From: Acidobacteriota bacterium
GTDB taxonomy: Bacteria; Acidobacteriota; Terriglobia; Versatilivoradales; Versatilivoraceae
DNA: 9,423 nucleotides
Assembly: GCA_026706225.1 (NCBI GenBank)
Contig: JAPOZE010000561.1
Location: 1 to 9,423 of the forward strand
Direction: 5' to 3'
Part shown: positions 1 through 7,083 of the stretch, piece after piece
Layout of the letters: every line of letters starts with the position of its first letter
How positions within the stretch are numbered: position 1 is the stretch's first letter
Notes under the pieces: generated by a model
What the model was told of the DNA's origin: nothing
Databases searched by the model: none
What the model saw: the letters and a program-made list of their open reading frames with translations, nothing else
Made by a program: the position numbers and the translations under genes

Positions 1-833
1 CCGTGACAGACCTGGTGCGGACCTATGGCCACAAGCCCTTCCGCCTGGACGACCATTTGACCCGCTTCTACGCATCCTGCAAGTACGCCCGCATCCAGCC
101 GCTGCTGACTCAGGAGGAGACCCGGGAAGTCACCCTGGAGCTGCTGAAGCACAACCTGCAGGGAATCGGGCAATCGGACGATCTGGCCATCGTCTACTTC
201 GTCACCCCAGGGGAGAATGCCGTCTACGGCGGTCTGCCCGAAGAGGCCGTGCACCAGGTGCCGACCTTCTGCATCCACACCTATCCCATGCAGTTCGCCA
301 CCTGGCAACCGCTGTTTCGGGAGGGCGCCCACGTGGTCATTCCCTCCATTCGGCACGTGCCCCCCGAATGCCTCGATCCCAAGGTCAAGAACCGCAGCCG
401 GCTGCACTGGTGGGTGGCGGAGCAGGAAGCCCGCCTGGTGGATCCCAGGGCCATCACCGTGCTGCTCGACCTGGACGGAAACATCAGCGAGGCCAGCGGC
501 GCCAACTTCCTGATCGCCAAGAACGGAAGGGTGCTGTCGCCCACCAGCCGCAATGTCCTGGGGGGCATCAGCCTGCTCAACGTGAGCGAGCTGTGCCGGG
601 AGCTGCAGATTCCCTTCATCGAGAAGAATCTGCAGGTTCACGACGTGGTGAATGCCGACGAGGCCTTCCTGGCCACCACTCCCTACGGCATCGCCCCGGT
701 CACCAGGGTGAACGGGCTGACCATCGCCGACGGCAAGCCGGGTCCGCTGTTCGACCGCTTGACCGAGGCCTGGAGCCGGCAGGTGGGCATGGACGTCCTG
801 GAGCAGATCATGAGCCCGGAGAAGGTCCATTAA
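1..833 (+). CDS. Class IV PLP-dependent aminotransferase (branched-chain amino acid aminotransferase-like), 5' truncated
   Basis: This is a fold-type IV pyridoxal-phosphate aminotransferase, a cytoplasmic enzyme that moves an amino group between an amino acid and a 2-oxo acid; branched-chain substrates are most likely. Counting from the GTG at position 3, the visible part is 276 residues. It starts in the conserved N-terminal motif (VRTYG..FRLDDHLTRF), whose Arg21 fits the PLP-phosphate arginine. LDPKVKNRSRL holds the expected Schiff-base lysine (Lys129), and SEASGANFL (Glu163) and LGGIS are the usual cofactor-side motifs. The family normally has about 25-35 residues before this point, including a GxxYGDGV-like stretch, so the GTG at 3 is probably internal and the true start lies upstream of the window. 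LGGIS replaces the common GITR, and ATTPYGIAPV replaces the usual GT-containing loop, so substrate specificity is uncertain; a D-amino-acid transaminase or aminodeoxychorismate lyase relative is possible. The family call is firm. Confidence 0.9.
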   Translation, partial: VTDLVRTYGHKPFRLDDHLTRFYASCKYARIQPLLTQEETREVTLELLKHNLQGIGQSDDLAIVYFVTPGENAVYGGLPEEAVHQVPTFCIHTYPMQFATWQPLFREGAHVVIPSIRHVPPECLDPKVKNRSRLHWWVAEQEARLVDPRAITVLLDLDGNISEASGANFLIAKNGRVLSPTSRNVLGGISLLNVSELCRELQIPFIEKNLQVHDVVNADEAFLATTPYGIAPVTRVNGLTIADGKPGPLFDRLTEAWSRQVGMDVLEQIMSPEKVH

Positions 834-859
834 CGTGGAGCCGGCCGAACCGCGGGGCT

Positions 860-888
860 GGAGATTTTTGCCCGGAATCGTCTAGAAT
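860..888 (+). promoter_or_regulatory. Weak candidate promoter for the cytochrome/DUF1553 gene
   Basis: The 86-base gap between the aminotransferase stop and the GTG at 920 contains TAGAAT at 883-888, a fair -10 element about 30 bases before the start codon. No good -35 box lies at the right distance: 860-865 reads GGAGAT, and a TTTTTG run lies too close. The gap is long for tight translational coupling, so a separate promoter is plausible, but read-through from the aminotransferase gene is equally possible. Confidence 0.25.
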
Positions 889-919
889 ACGGGAACCTAA
901 CTTTTTTGGAGGCAAGCCG

Positions 920-3900
920 GTGAGGGTCATTACGGGTGCCGTTGTGGTCATGGCGGCGGCGCTGCTGCCGGGGGTGGGCCGCTCCCCGGCCGAGCCGCCT
1001 CCATCGGGTGCAGCCAACGCCGACTTCCAGAGGGACGTTCGTCCCATTCTCTCCAACCACTGCTTCGAATGCCACGGTCCCGATGCGGCCACCCGGATGG
1101 TGGACCTGCGGCTGGATACCCGGGAGGGAGCCTTCTCCGAGCGGCCCGGCGGAAGCCTGATCGTCCCGGGCGACCCCGAAGCCAGCCTGCTCTACCAGCG
1201 CATCTCCCATTCCCGGCCGGCCCTGCGGATGCCGCCCTCCCACTCCAAGAGGCCGTTGAACAGCCAACAGATCGCAACGCTGCGCCAGTGGATCGAGCAG
1301 GGAGCCGCCTGGGACCAGCACTGGTCCTTCAAGCCCATCGGCAGACCCGAACCGCCGCCGGTCAAAGACTCCGCCTGGGTTCGCAACCCCCTGGACCGCT
1401 TCATCCTGGCCCGGCTGGAGGCCGAGGGACTGGCGCCGGCTCCCGAAGCCGGCAAGCAAACCCTGGCCCGTCGCCTGGCCCTGGATCTGACGGGACTGCC
1501 TCCCGATCCGGGAACCCTGGCCGCCTTCCTGGCGGACGACTCCGGCAAGGCCTATGAAACCCTGGTCGACCGCCTCATGGAGTCGAGGCACTGGGGCGAG
1601 CACCGGGCCCGCTACTGGCTGGATGCGGCCCGCTACGGGGACACTCACGGGATCCACATCGACAACTTTCGGGAGATGTGGCCCTACCGCGACTGGGTGA
1701 TCCGGGCCTTCAACCGGAACAAGCCCTTCGACGAGTTCACGGTGGAACAGATCGCGGGCGACCTGCTGCCCCAGGCCGGCCTGGAACGGCTGGTGGCCAC
1801 CGGCTTTCATCGCTGCAACATCACCACCAACGAGGGCGGCGTCATTCCCGAAGAGTACGAGGCCGTCTATGCCAAGGACAGGGCCGATACCACCGGCCTG
1901 GTATTTCTCGGCCTCACCGTTGGGTGCGCCACCTGCCACGACCACAAGTTCGATCCCATTACCCAGCGGGACTTCTACGCCTTGACGGCCTTCTTCAGGA
2001 ACACCACCCAGTACGTGATGGACGGCAACATTTCCGATCCTCCGCCGGTGCTGGTGGTTCCGGAGGCTCAGGACCTGGACCGCTGGCACCGGCTTCGCCG
2101 CGAAGCCGCTGAAGTGGAGGAAGGGATCGAGAGCCGAGCCGCTTCCGTCGAGGGAGCCTTCTCCGACTGGCTGGCGGATGAGCGCCACCGCTCGCTGCAA
2201 ACGCCGCTGGAAGCCTCGGCGGAGTTGTTGCGGCTCCGGCTGGACCGCAAGGCCTCCGCGGAGATTGAAGGGAAACGAAAGAAGGTCGTCCTGCGTCAGG
2301 GAGCAAAGGTGCGCGAGGGGCCCGCCAGGAACCAGCGCTCGCTACGGTTCGGGGAGGAATCCTGGGTGGCGCTGCCCAGCCTGGAGCTCGACACCGACTC
2401 GCCCTTTTCCATCGCCTTGTGGTACTACCAGCCCAAGGTGGTGGGGACCTTTGCCGTGATGGGCCAGTCCGACCCTGACGATCATTCCCGCGGCTGGAGT
2501 CTGATCAGCCGCTCGCGGCAGCTCGTCCTCACCCTGACGGGAGAAAAGCCGGCCCCCGAGAAACCGGCCAGTTCGGTGCAGATCCGTCCCATCAACACCC
2601 GGCGGCTGCCTCCGGGAGAGTGGACTCACATTGTCTTGACCTATGACGGCTCCGGAGAGCGGGCCGGTCTGGCGCTCTACTGGAACGGCGAGACCATCGA
2701 GTCCCAGGGCAGCGAGTATTTCACCCGGGTCGAGGGCAGTATCCGGAACGACCAGCCGCTCTATCTGGGCCGGGGCCTGACCAAGGTGGGGGACTTGGCT
2801 GTTCCCGAGGTGAGCAGCTTTTCAGGGGGCGGCATCGCCGATCTCAGAATCTTCAATCGCGCGCTCTCCGCCCCGGAGGCCAGGCTGGTTTCGCTCTGGC
2901 CCAGTCTGGAAGGCGCCCGCAACAAGAATGCCCGGGCTCTGACCCCCGAGGAGCGGTCGGCCCTGCGTCTCTACTACCTGGTCGTTGAGGACGACCCCTA
3001 TCGCCGGCTGATGGCCCGTTCCCTGGAGATCGAGAAGGATTGGCGGGAGGTGCGGCGGCGCGGCGGGATCACCCACGTCATGCAGGAGAGAGCCGACAGC
3101 CAACCCGAAGCCCACGTCCTCTACCGCGGCCTCTACGATCAGCCGCGCGAGCTGGTGAAAGCGCGGACGCCCGCGGCCCTGCACCCCATGCCGGCCTCCT
3201 GGCCCCGCAACCGGCTGGGACTGGCCCGCTGGCTGGTGGATCCCTCCAATCCGCTGACGGCCCGGGTGGTGGTGAACCGCTACTGGCAGGAAGTGTTCGG
3301 GACTGGACTGGTGGAAACCAGCGACGACTTCGGTTCCCAGGGAAGGCGGCCCTCCCATCCGGCCCTGCTGGACTGGCTGGCGGTGGAGTTTCGCCGCTCG
3401 GGCTGGGACATCAAGCGCTTCTTTCGCACCCTGGTGACTTCGGCGACCTATCGCCAGGCGGCGGCGCTCACCCCGGATAAGCTCGAGAAGGATCCCCGCA
3501 ATCTGCTGCTGTCCCGCGGGCCCAGCTTTCGAATGGACGGTGAGATGATCCGCGACTACGCCCTGGCGGCCAGCGGTCTGCTGGTTCGCAAGATCGGGGG
3601 GCCCAGCGTCAGGCCCTACCAGCCGGAAGGGGTCTGGAAGCGGGTGGCCATGCCCACCAGCAATACCCGGATCTACCAGCCGGACAGCGGCTCCAAGCTC
3701 TACCGCCGCAGCCTCTACACCTTCTGGAAGCGCTCGGCGCCGCCGGCTTCCATGGAGATCTTCAACGCCCCCACTCGCGAGCACGCCACGGTGCGCCGGG
3801 AGCGGACCAATACGCCGCTGCAGGCGCTGGTCACCATGAACGACACCCAGTTCGTGGAAGCGGCCCGCTACCTGGCTCAGCGAGCCATGCGCGACGCCGG

Positions 3901-4156
3901 AGCCGACTTCGACCAGCGGCTGGACTTCATCACCACCCGGCTGCTGGCCCGCGGGCTGAAAGCGGGAGAGCGGGCCGTGGCCCGCCGGACCTACCGGCAG
4001 TTTGTCGAGCATTACGGTTCTAACTCTCGCGAGGCCGGGAAGCTGCTGGCAACCGGAGAGTCGGCGCCCGACGAGGCGTTGCCGCCGGCCGAGTCGGCCG
4101 CCTGGACCATGCTGACCAGCCAGTTGATGAACCTGGACGAGGTCCTGAACAAGTAA
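920..4156 (+). CDS. Exported Planctomycete-type cytochrome c protein: PSCyt1 - DUF1549 (PSCyt2) - LamG-like - DUF1553 (PSD1)
   Basis: A 1078-residue exported protein of the large PSCyt1/DUF1549/DUF1553 family, whose biochemical function is unknown. The GTG start at 920 is chosen because GGAGG lies 7 bases upstream (908-912) and a signal peptide follows at once (residues 1-24, hydrophobic core ITGAVVVMAAALLPGV). The frame is open further upstream, but only as a shadow over the aminotransferase. Domains in order: PSCyt1 at about 35-130 with haem motif CFECH (48-52) and a possible axial-ligand MPP (Met104); DUF1549 at about 134-362, ending in a second CxxCH, CATCHDHKFDP (336-346); a charged linker; a LamG/concanavalin-like beta-sandwich at about 473-658 (SFSIALWYY, GEWTHIVLTYDG, ADLRIFNRALS); DUF1553 at about 759-1062 (NRLGLARWLVDPSNPLTARV, NRYWQEVFG, RRERTNTPLQALVTMND). 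It precedes the DUF1501 gene by 98 bases, the usual partner order. A periplasmic or surface role bound to a polymer or glycan is inferred. Confidence 0.95.
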   Translation: MRVITGAVVVMAAALLPGVGRSPAEPPPSGAANADFQRDVRPILSNHCFECHGPDAATRMVDLRLDTREGAFSERPGGSLIVPGDPEASLLYQRISHSRPALRMPPSHSKRPLNSQQIATLRQWIEQGAAWDQHWSFKPIGRPEPPPVKDSAWVRNPLDRFILARLEAEGLAPAPEAGKQTLARRLALDLTGLPPDPGTLAAFLADDSGKAYETLVDRLMESRHWGEHRARYWLDAARYGDTHGIHIDNFREMWPYRDWVIRAFNRNKPFDEFTVEQIAGDLLPQAGLERLVATGFHRCNITTNEGGVIPEEYEAVYAKDRADTTGLVFLGLTVGCATCHDHKFDPITQRDFYALTAFFRNTTQYVMDGNISDPPPVLVVPEAQDLDRWHRLRREAAEVEEGIESRAASVEGAFSDWLADERHRSLQTPLEASAELLRLRLDRKASAEIEGKRKKVVLRQGAKVREGPARNQRSLRFGEESWVALPSLELDTDSPFSIALWYYQPKVVGTFAVMGQSDPDDHSRGWSLISRSRQLVLTLTGEKPAPEKPASSVQIRPINTRRLPPGEWTHIVLTYDGSGERAGLALYWNGETIESQGSEYFTRVEGSIRNDQPLYLGRGLTKVGDLAVPEVSSFSGGGIADLRIFNRALSAPEARLVSLWPSLEGARNKNARALTPEERSALRLYYLVVEDDPYRRLMARSLEIEKDWREVRRRGGITHVMQERADSQPEAHVLYRGLYDQPRELVKARTPAALHPMPASWPRNRLGLARWLVDPSNPLTARVVVNRYWQEVFGTGLVETSDDFGSQGRRPSHPALLDWLAVEFRRSGWDIKRFFRTLVTSATYRQAAALTPDKLEKDPRNLLLSRGPSFRMDGEMIRDYALAASGLLVRKIGGPSVRPYQPEGVWKRVAMPTSNTRIYQPDSGSKLYRRSLYTFWKRSAPPASMEIFNAPTREHATVRRERTNTPLQALVTMNDTQFVEAARYLAQRAMRDAGADFDQRLDFITTRLLARGLKAGERAVARRTYRQFVEHYGSNSREAGKLLATGESAPDEALPPAESAAWTMLTSQLMNLDEVLNK

Positions 4157-4254
4157 GGGGTGTCGCTGCCGGGTCCTGACAGGTCTCAAGGGCGAGCGGA
4201 TCGCCGGGAACCTGCCGGCCCGCGGACCCCGTCATCGAATGGGAGGGATTCGAG

Positions 4255-5721
4255 ATGCATCCACACCAGGAAGCCATCCTGACGGAAACCCGGCGTCATT
4301 TTTTCCTTCGGGGAGCCAAGGGGATCGCCGGAATCGCCCTGGGCAGCCTTCTGGCCGAAGATCTCCTGGCCACCGGCAGCGGGGCCGAGACCGTTGGCGG
4401 GCTGGCCCATCTGCCCCATTTCGCCCCCAAGGCCAAGCGCTGCATCTACCTGCACATGATGGGTGCGCCGCCGCAGATGGACCTGCTGGATTACAAGCCC
4501 AAAATGAGGGAATGGTACGACAAGGACCTCCCGGAATCGGTGCGCCGGGGGCAGCGCCTGACCACCATGACCTCGGGTCAGGCGCGCTTTCCCATTGCTC
4601 CCTCCGTCTTCAATTTCAAGCAGCACGGCGGCAACGGCGCCTGGATCTCGGAATTGCTGCCCTACACGGCCCGGATGGTGGACGACATCGCCATCATCCG
4701 CTCCATGCACACCGAGGCCATCAATCACGAGCCGGCCATCACCTTCATCCAGACGGGCCGGCAGATTCCCGGACGGCCCTGCATCGGCTCCTGGCTCGCC
4801 TACGGTCTGGGAAGCATGAACCGGGACCTCCCCACCTTCGTGGTGATGAACGCCGAGAAGAGCCACCCCAAGGCGGGGGTGCAGGCCATCTCGGCCAAGC
4901 TGTGGAGCTCGGGATTCCTGTCCCCGAAGTACGCCGGCGTGGGACTGCGCGGGGGAGACGAGCCCGTGCTCTATTTGAAGGACCCCGGGGGCGTCGACCG
5001 CGAGGTGCGGCGAAAGATGCTGGACGGCCTCGGCGAGCTCAACCGGATGCGGCACCAGGAGGTGGGGAACCCGGAAACCCTGGCCCGCATCGAGCAGTAC
5101 GAGATGGCCTTCCGCATGCAGACCTCGGTGCCCGAGATGAGCGACCTTTCCGGCGAGCCGGAGAGCACCTTCAAGCGCTGGGGAGAGGAAGCCAAACAGC
5201 CCGGCAAGTTCCAGAACGCCGCCCTGATGGCCCGCCGGCTGGTGGAGCGGGGCGTGCGCTTCGTGCAGATCTACCACCGCGGCTGGGACGTCCACTCCTC
5301 CGCGCCCGAAGTGCTACCGGCTCAGGCCCGGGACGTCGACAAGGCCTCCTGGGCGCTGATTCAGGACCTCAAGGAGCGCGGGCTCTTCGAAGACACCCTG
5401 GTGATCTGGGGCGGCGAATTCGGCCGCACCATCTACTCGCAGGGTGAGCTGACGCCCACCAACTACGGACGTGACCACCACCCCCGCTGCTACAGCCTGT
5501 GGATGGCCGGGGCCGGCGTCAAGGGCGGCGTGGTTCACGGGGAGACCGACGACTTCTCCTACAACATCGTCAAGGACCCGGTCCACATCCGGGACTACCA
5601 GGCCACCATCCTGCACCTGTTCGGCATCGACCACGAGCGCTTCACCTACCGTCACCAAGGCCTGGACGCCAAGCTCACCGGCGTCGAGCCCGCCCACGTG
5701 GTGAAAGCACTGCTGGCCTGA
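4255..5721 (+). CDS. DUF1501 family protein with Tat signal (alkaline phosphatase/sulfatase-like fold)
   Basis: A 488-residue DUF1501 protein. The ATG at 4255 has GGGAGG 8 bases upstream (4241-4246). The N-terminus carries a twin-arginine signal, TRRHFFLRG (12-20) followed by the hydrophobic AKGIAGIALGSLLA, so it is probably exported folded, perhaps with a metal already bound. Family motifs are present: IYLHMMGAPPQMDLLDYKPK (64-83), RGWDVH (342-347), VIWGGEFGRT (383-392), GRDHHP (405-410) and the C-terminal HIRDYQATILHLFGIDH (444-460). The Asp/His-rich motifs resemble the metal-site layout of the alkaline phosphatase superfamily, to which the family is assigned, but no reaction is established. 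The common GGxSHxD at the first motif reads GAPPQMD here, so a typical nucleophile serine is absent. The length is normal and the gene looks intact. It lies 98 bases after the cytochrome/DUF1553 gene, its usual genomic partner, so the two are probably co-transcribed. Confidence 0.94.
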   Translation: MHPHQEAILTETRRHFFLRGAKGIAGIALGSLLAEDLLATGSGAETVGGLAHLPHFAPKAKRCIYLHMMGAPPQMDLLDYKPKMREWYDKDLPESVRRGQRLTTMTSGQARFPIAPSVFNFKQHGGNGAWISELLPYTARMVDDIAIIRSMHTEAINHEPAITFIQTGRQIPGRPCIGSWLAYGLGSMNRDLPTFVVMNAEKSHPKAGVQAISAKLWSSGFLSPKYAGVGLRGGDEPVLYLKDPGGVDREVRRKMLDGLGELNRMRHQEVGNPETLARIEQYEMAFRMQTSVPEMSDLSGEPESTFKRWGEEAKQPGKFQNAALMARRLVERGVRFVQIYHRGWDVHSSAPEVLPAQARDVDKASWALIQDLKERGLFEDTLVIWGGEFGRTIYSQGELTPTNYGRDHHPRCYSLWMAGAGVKGGVVHGETDDFSYNIVKDPVHIRDYQATILHLFGIDHERFTYRHQGLDAKLTGVEPAHVVKALLA

Positions 5722-5731
5722 AAGCCTCTCC

Positions 5732-6340
5732 TCACAACTCCCGGATCTCGATATTGCGGAAGTGCACCGGCGCCCCCTCCGACTGGAGGGCGATCGGCCC
5801 CTGGCGGACGGGATAGGGCCCGCTCTCTCCGATGAAGACGCCGTTGAGCCTGGCGCCGATCAGGCCGTCCCGCGAGGTGATCTCGAGCCGGTTCCATTCG
5901 GTGTGGGGCTTGCGGGCCCGGGTCCGCGCCTCCTCGTCGCCGTCGCTTCGGGGACCCTCGGCGCCCCCCAGGGGAAAGATCTGAGCCAGCCTTGAGTAGA
6001 GGCCCTGGACCTCCACGCAGGCCGGCCAGACCTTGTGCTCTCCGGAGATGTAGTTGAACACGCCGCTGTTGCCGGCCTGCTCGGGGTAACGGAACTCCAG
6101 CGTCAGAACGTAGTTGGAATAGGATTTCCGGCTGCAGAGGTACCCGTTGGGGGTGCCGGTGCACTTGAACAGTCCGTCCTCGGCCTTCCAGGAAGCCGGA
6201 TCTCCAAAAGCCACGAAAAAGTCCTTCTCGAAGTCGTCGAGCATGTCGACGGCGCCAGACTGCTCCGTCGTGGTCGATTGACAGGCCAAGCCGAGCGAGA
6301 GGGCGGCAAAGGCCACCAGGATGTAAATACGCGAGAGCAT
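5732..6340 (-). CDS. DUF1080 (3-keto-disaccharide hydrolase family) putative lipoprotein
   Basis: A 202-residue exported protein of the DUF1080 family, a LamG-like beta-sandwich now named 3-keto-disaccharide hydrolase, whose characterised members cleave 3-keto-glycosides. The ATG at 6340 (reading leftward) is chosen because GAGGAG lies 5 bases upstream (6346-6351) and the next residues form a signal peptide, ILVAFAALSLGLAC. Cys20, followed by QSTTTEQS, suggests a lipoprotein, although the lipobox (GLAC) is imperfect because -3 is Gly. Upstream ATGs in the same frame would bury this signal. Motifs: GNSGVF (90-95), VEVQ (109-112), TEWNRLEI (147-154), LNG (165-167) and the closing VHFRNIEIREL (192-202), all typical of the family. 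About 200 residues is the usual single-domain size. It converges on the DUF1501 gene with 10 bases between stops. No 3-dehydrogenase partner (GMC or Gfo/Idh/MocA oxidoreductase) is in the window, so the substrate is unknown. Confidence 0.92.
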   Translation of the reverse strand: MLSRIYILVAFAALSLGLACQSTTTEQSGAVDMLDDFEKDFFVAFGDPASWKAEDGLFKCTGTPNGYLCSRKSYSNYVLTLEFRYPEQAGNSGVFNYISGEHKVWPACVEVQGLYSRLAQIFPLGGAEGPRSDGDEEARTRARKPHTEWNRLEITSRDGLIGARLNGVFIGESGPYPVRQGPIALQSEGAPVHFRNIEIREL

Positions 6341-6603
6341 GGTGTCTCCTCGGTGAGTTCGGTTCCGATGGATGAGTGGCGTCCAGTATACCTGAAGCGG
6401 CGAGGAGGGAAAGTGAGGGTTCTTGCAATGATTCATGGCGGCAAGGGCGGGCCTGTCAGGCTATACTGTTCAGGGTATGGTTCTGCCGGTGCCGATCGGT
6501 CCTGGCCGTCCCCGGAGTGTCCGTACCTTTCTCCCTCTTTGGATTGAATCGTTTCCACGGGTTGGGTGAGCGGAATCACCCCATCCGGAAAGGGAGAAAG
6601 TTG
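6341..6603. promoter_or_regulatory. Divergent intergenic region with two TATACT boxes
   Basis: This 263-base gap separates the divergent DUF1080 and coiled-coil genes and should hold both promoters. TATACT occurs leftward at 6390-6385, about 45 bases before the DUF1080 ATG, and rightward at 6462-6467, about 137 bases before the coiled-coil ATG. Neither has a convincing -35 at 16-18 bases, so these are suggestions only. I see no riboswitch-like fold and no extra gene here. Confidence 0.25.
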
Positions 6604-7020
6604 ATGCCGACCTCGTCCAAGCCTGAAACCAGCGCAATTCATCGGGTCCTGATCGACAGCGGTGCGGACCCCAAGCTGATTCATCCCGCCATTGAGGAGA
6701 TACGTCATTTGAGCGGGCAGAACGTCACCACTGCCATCGGAGCCCAGATCACCGAACTTCGGTCTGAAGTGCAAGCCCAGATCAGCGAGCTTCGGTCCGA
6801 AGTGCAGACTCAGATCACCGAGCTTCGGGCGGAGATGCAAGCTCAGATCAATGGGCTGCAAGCTCAGATCAATGGGCTGCAAGCTCAGATCAAAGAGCTG
6901 CAAGCTCAATTCACCGCTCTCCGTGAGGAGATGCATACCCTCACCAAGATCATCTGGACGCTCATCAGCCTGCTGTTCATTCCCATGTTCGGCCTGCTTT
7001 ACAAGATCCTCACTTCGTGA
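6604..7020 (+). CDS. Small coiled-coil protein with C-terminal transmembrane anchor, function unknown
   Basis: A 138-residue protein I do not recognise. The ATG at 6604 has GGGAG 7 bases upstream (6592-6596); the TTG just before it, at 6601, is too close to that site. Residues 1-46 are a mixed, probably helical head with no signal peptide. Residues 47-79 are three 11-residue repeats of the pattern AQITELRSEVQ, followed at 80-100 by three 7-residue repeats of the pattern AQINGLQ, giving a long amphipathic coiled coil. Residues 114-135 (KIIWTLISLLFIPMFGLLYK) form one membrane span and only three residues follow, so a tail-anchored protein with its coiled coil in the cytoplasm is likely. It probably oligomerises through the coiled coil. 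It has its own leader and is followed by a hairpin at 7054-7083, so it is probably monocistronic. No enzyme motif is visible; a scaffold, spacer or membrane-tethering role is only inferred. Confidence 0.85.
   Translation: MPTSSKPETSAIHRVLIDSGADPKLIHPAIEEIRHLSGQNVTTAIGAQITELRSEVQAQISELRSEVQTQITELRAEMQAQINGLQAQINGLQAQIKELQAQFTALREEMHTLTKIIWTLISLLFIPMFGLLYKILTS
6742..6840 (+). repeat. Three 33-bp tandem repeats (hendecad-coding)
   Basis: Three direct units of 33 bp, at 6742-6774, 6775-6807 and 6808-6840, lie within the coiled-coil gene. Each begins GCCCAGATCA or ACTCAGATCA and codes for an 11-residue unit of the form (A/T)QI(T/S)ELR(S/A)E(V/M)Q. The units differ at several bases, many of them silent, so they are older or selected to keep the protein pattern. 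Three full hendecads set a right-handed or nearly straight coiled-coil geometry. Confidence 0.95.
6841..6903 (+). repeat. Three 21-bp tandem repeats (heptad-coding)
   Basis: Three direct units of 21 bp directly follow the 33-bp array in frame: 6841-6861, 6862-6882 and 6883-6903. The first two are identical at every base and the third differs at only three positions (AATGGG to AAAGAG, plus none elsewhere in the first ten bases), giving AQINGLQ, AQINGLQ and AQIKELQ. Their identity points to recent duplication or slippage. A decayed partial copy (GCTCAATTCACCGCTCT) follows at 6904. Confidence 0.94.
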
Positions 7021-7053
7021 CCCAAATCGATATTGGCCGGGATAAAATAGGGC

Positions 7054-7083
7054 GACGTTGTTGACGCTTTATTCAACAACGTC
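7054..7083. terminator. Perfect 11-bp inverted repeat, possible terminator or operator
   Basis: GACGTTGTTGA (7054-7064) and TCAACAACGTC (7073-7083) are perfect reverse complements around an 8-base loop, CGCTTTAT. The hairpin starts 33 bases after the coiled-coil stop codon, a typical terminator position. No T-run follows (the next bases are TCTTGACTTCC), so it may instead be an mRNA-stabilising end or a dimeric repressor site in the 234-base leader of the Asp-box gene. I see nothing else convincing in 7021-7254. Confidence 0.6.

Noticed and set aside
368..919. Open frame extending the cytochrome/DUF1553 gene 184 codons upstream
   Set aside because: It overlaps the aminotransferase in another frame, has low-complexity Arg/Gly/Pro-rich translation, and would bury the signal peptide that starts at 920 behind a good ribosome site.
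830..2200. Long reverse-strand open frame (456 codons)
   Set aside because: It mirrors the codon pattern of the forward DUF1549 gene; the translation has no recognisable domain and no ribosome site.
2822..4189. Long reverse-strand open frame (455 codons)
   Set aside because: A GC-rich antisense shadow of the DUF1553 domain, with Gly/Arg/His-rich translation and no motifs.
4186..5447. Reverse (4186-5295) and forward (4239-5447) frames over the DUF1501 gene
   Set aside because: Both overlap a gene with clear family motifs, a Tat signal and a strong ribosome site; their translations are compositionally biased.
5716..5740. Terminator between the convergent DUF1501 and DUF1080 genes
   Set aside because: Only a 3-bp GGC/GCC pairing is visible and there is no T-tract.
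6742..6903. CRISPR-like array
   Set aside because: The repeats are contiguous, without unique spacers, in frame with a coding sequence, and encode a coiled-coil pattern; no cas genes are nearby.
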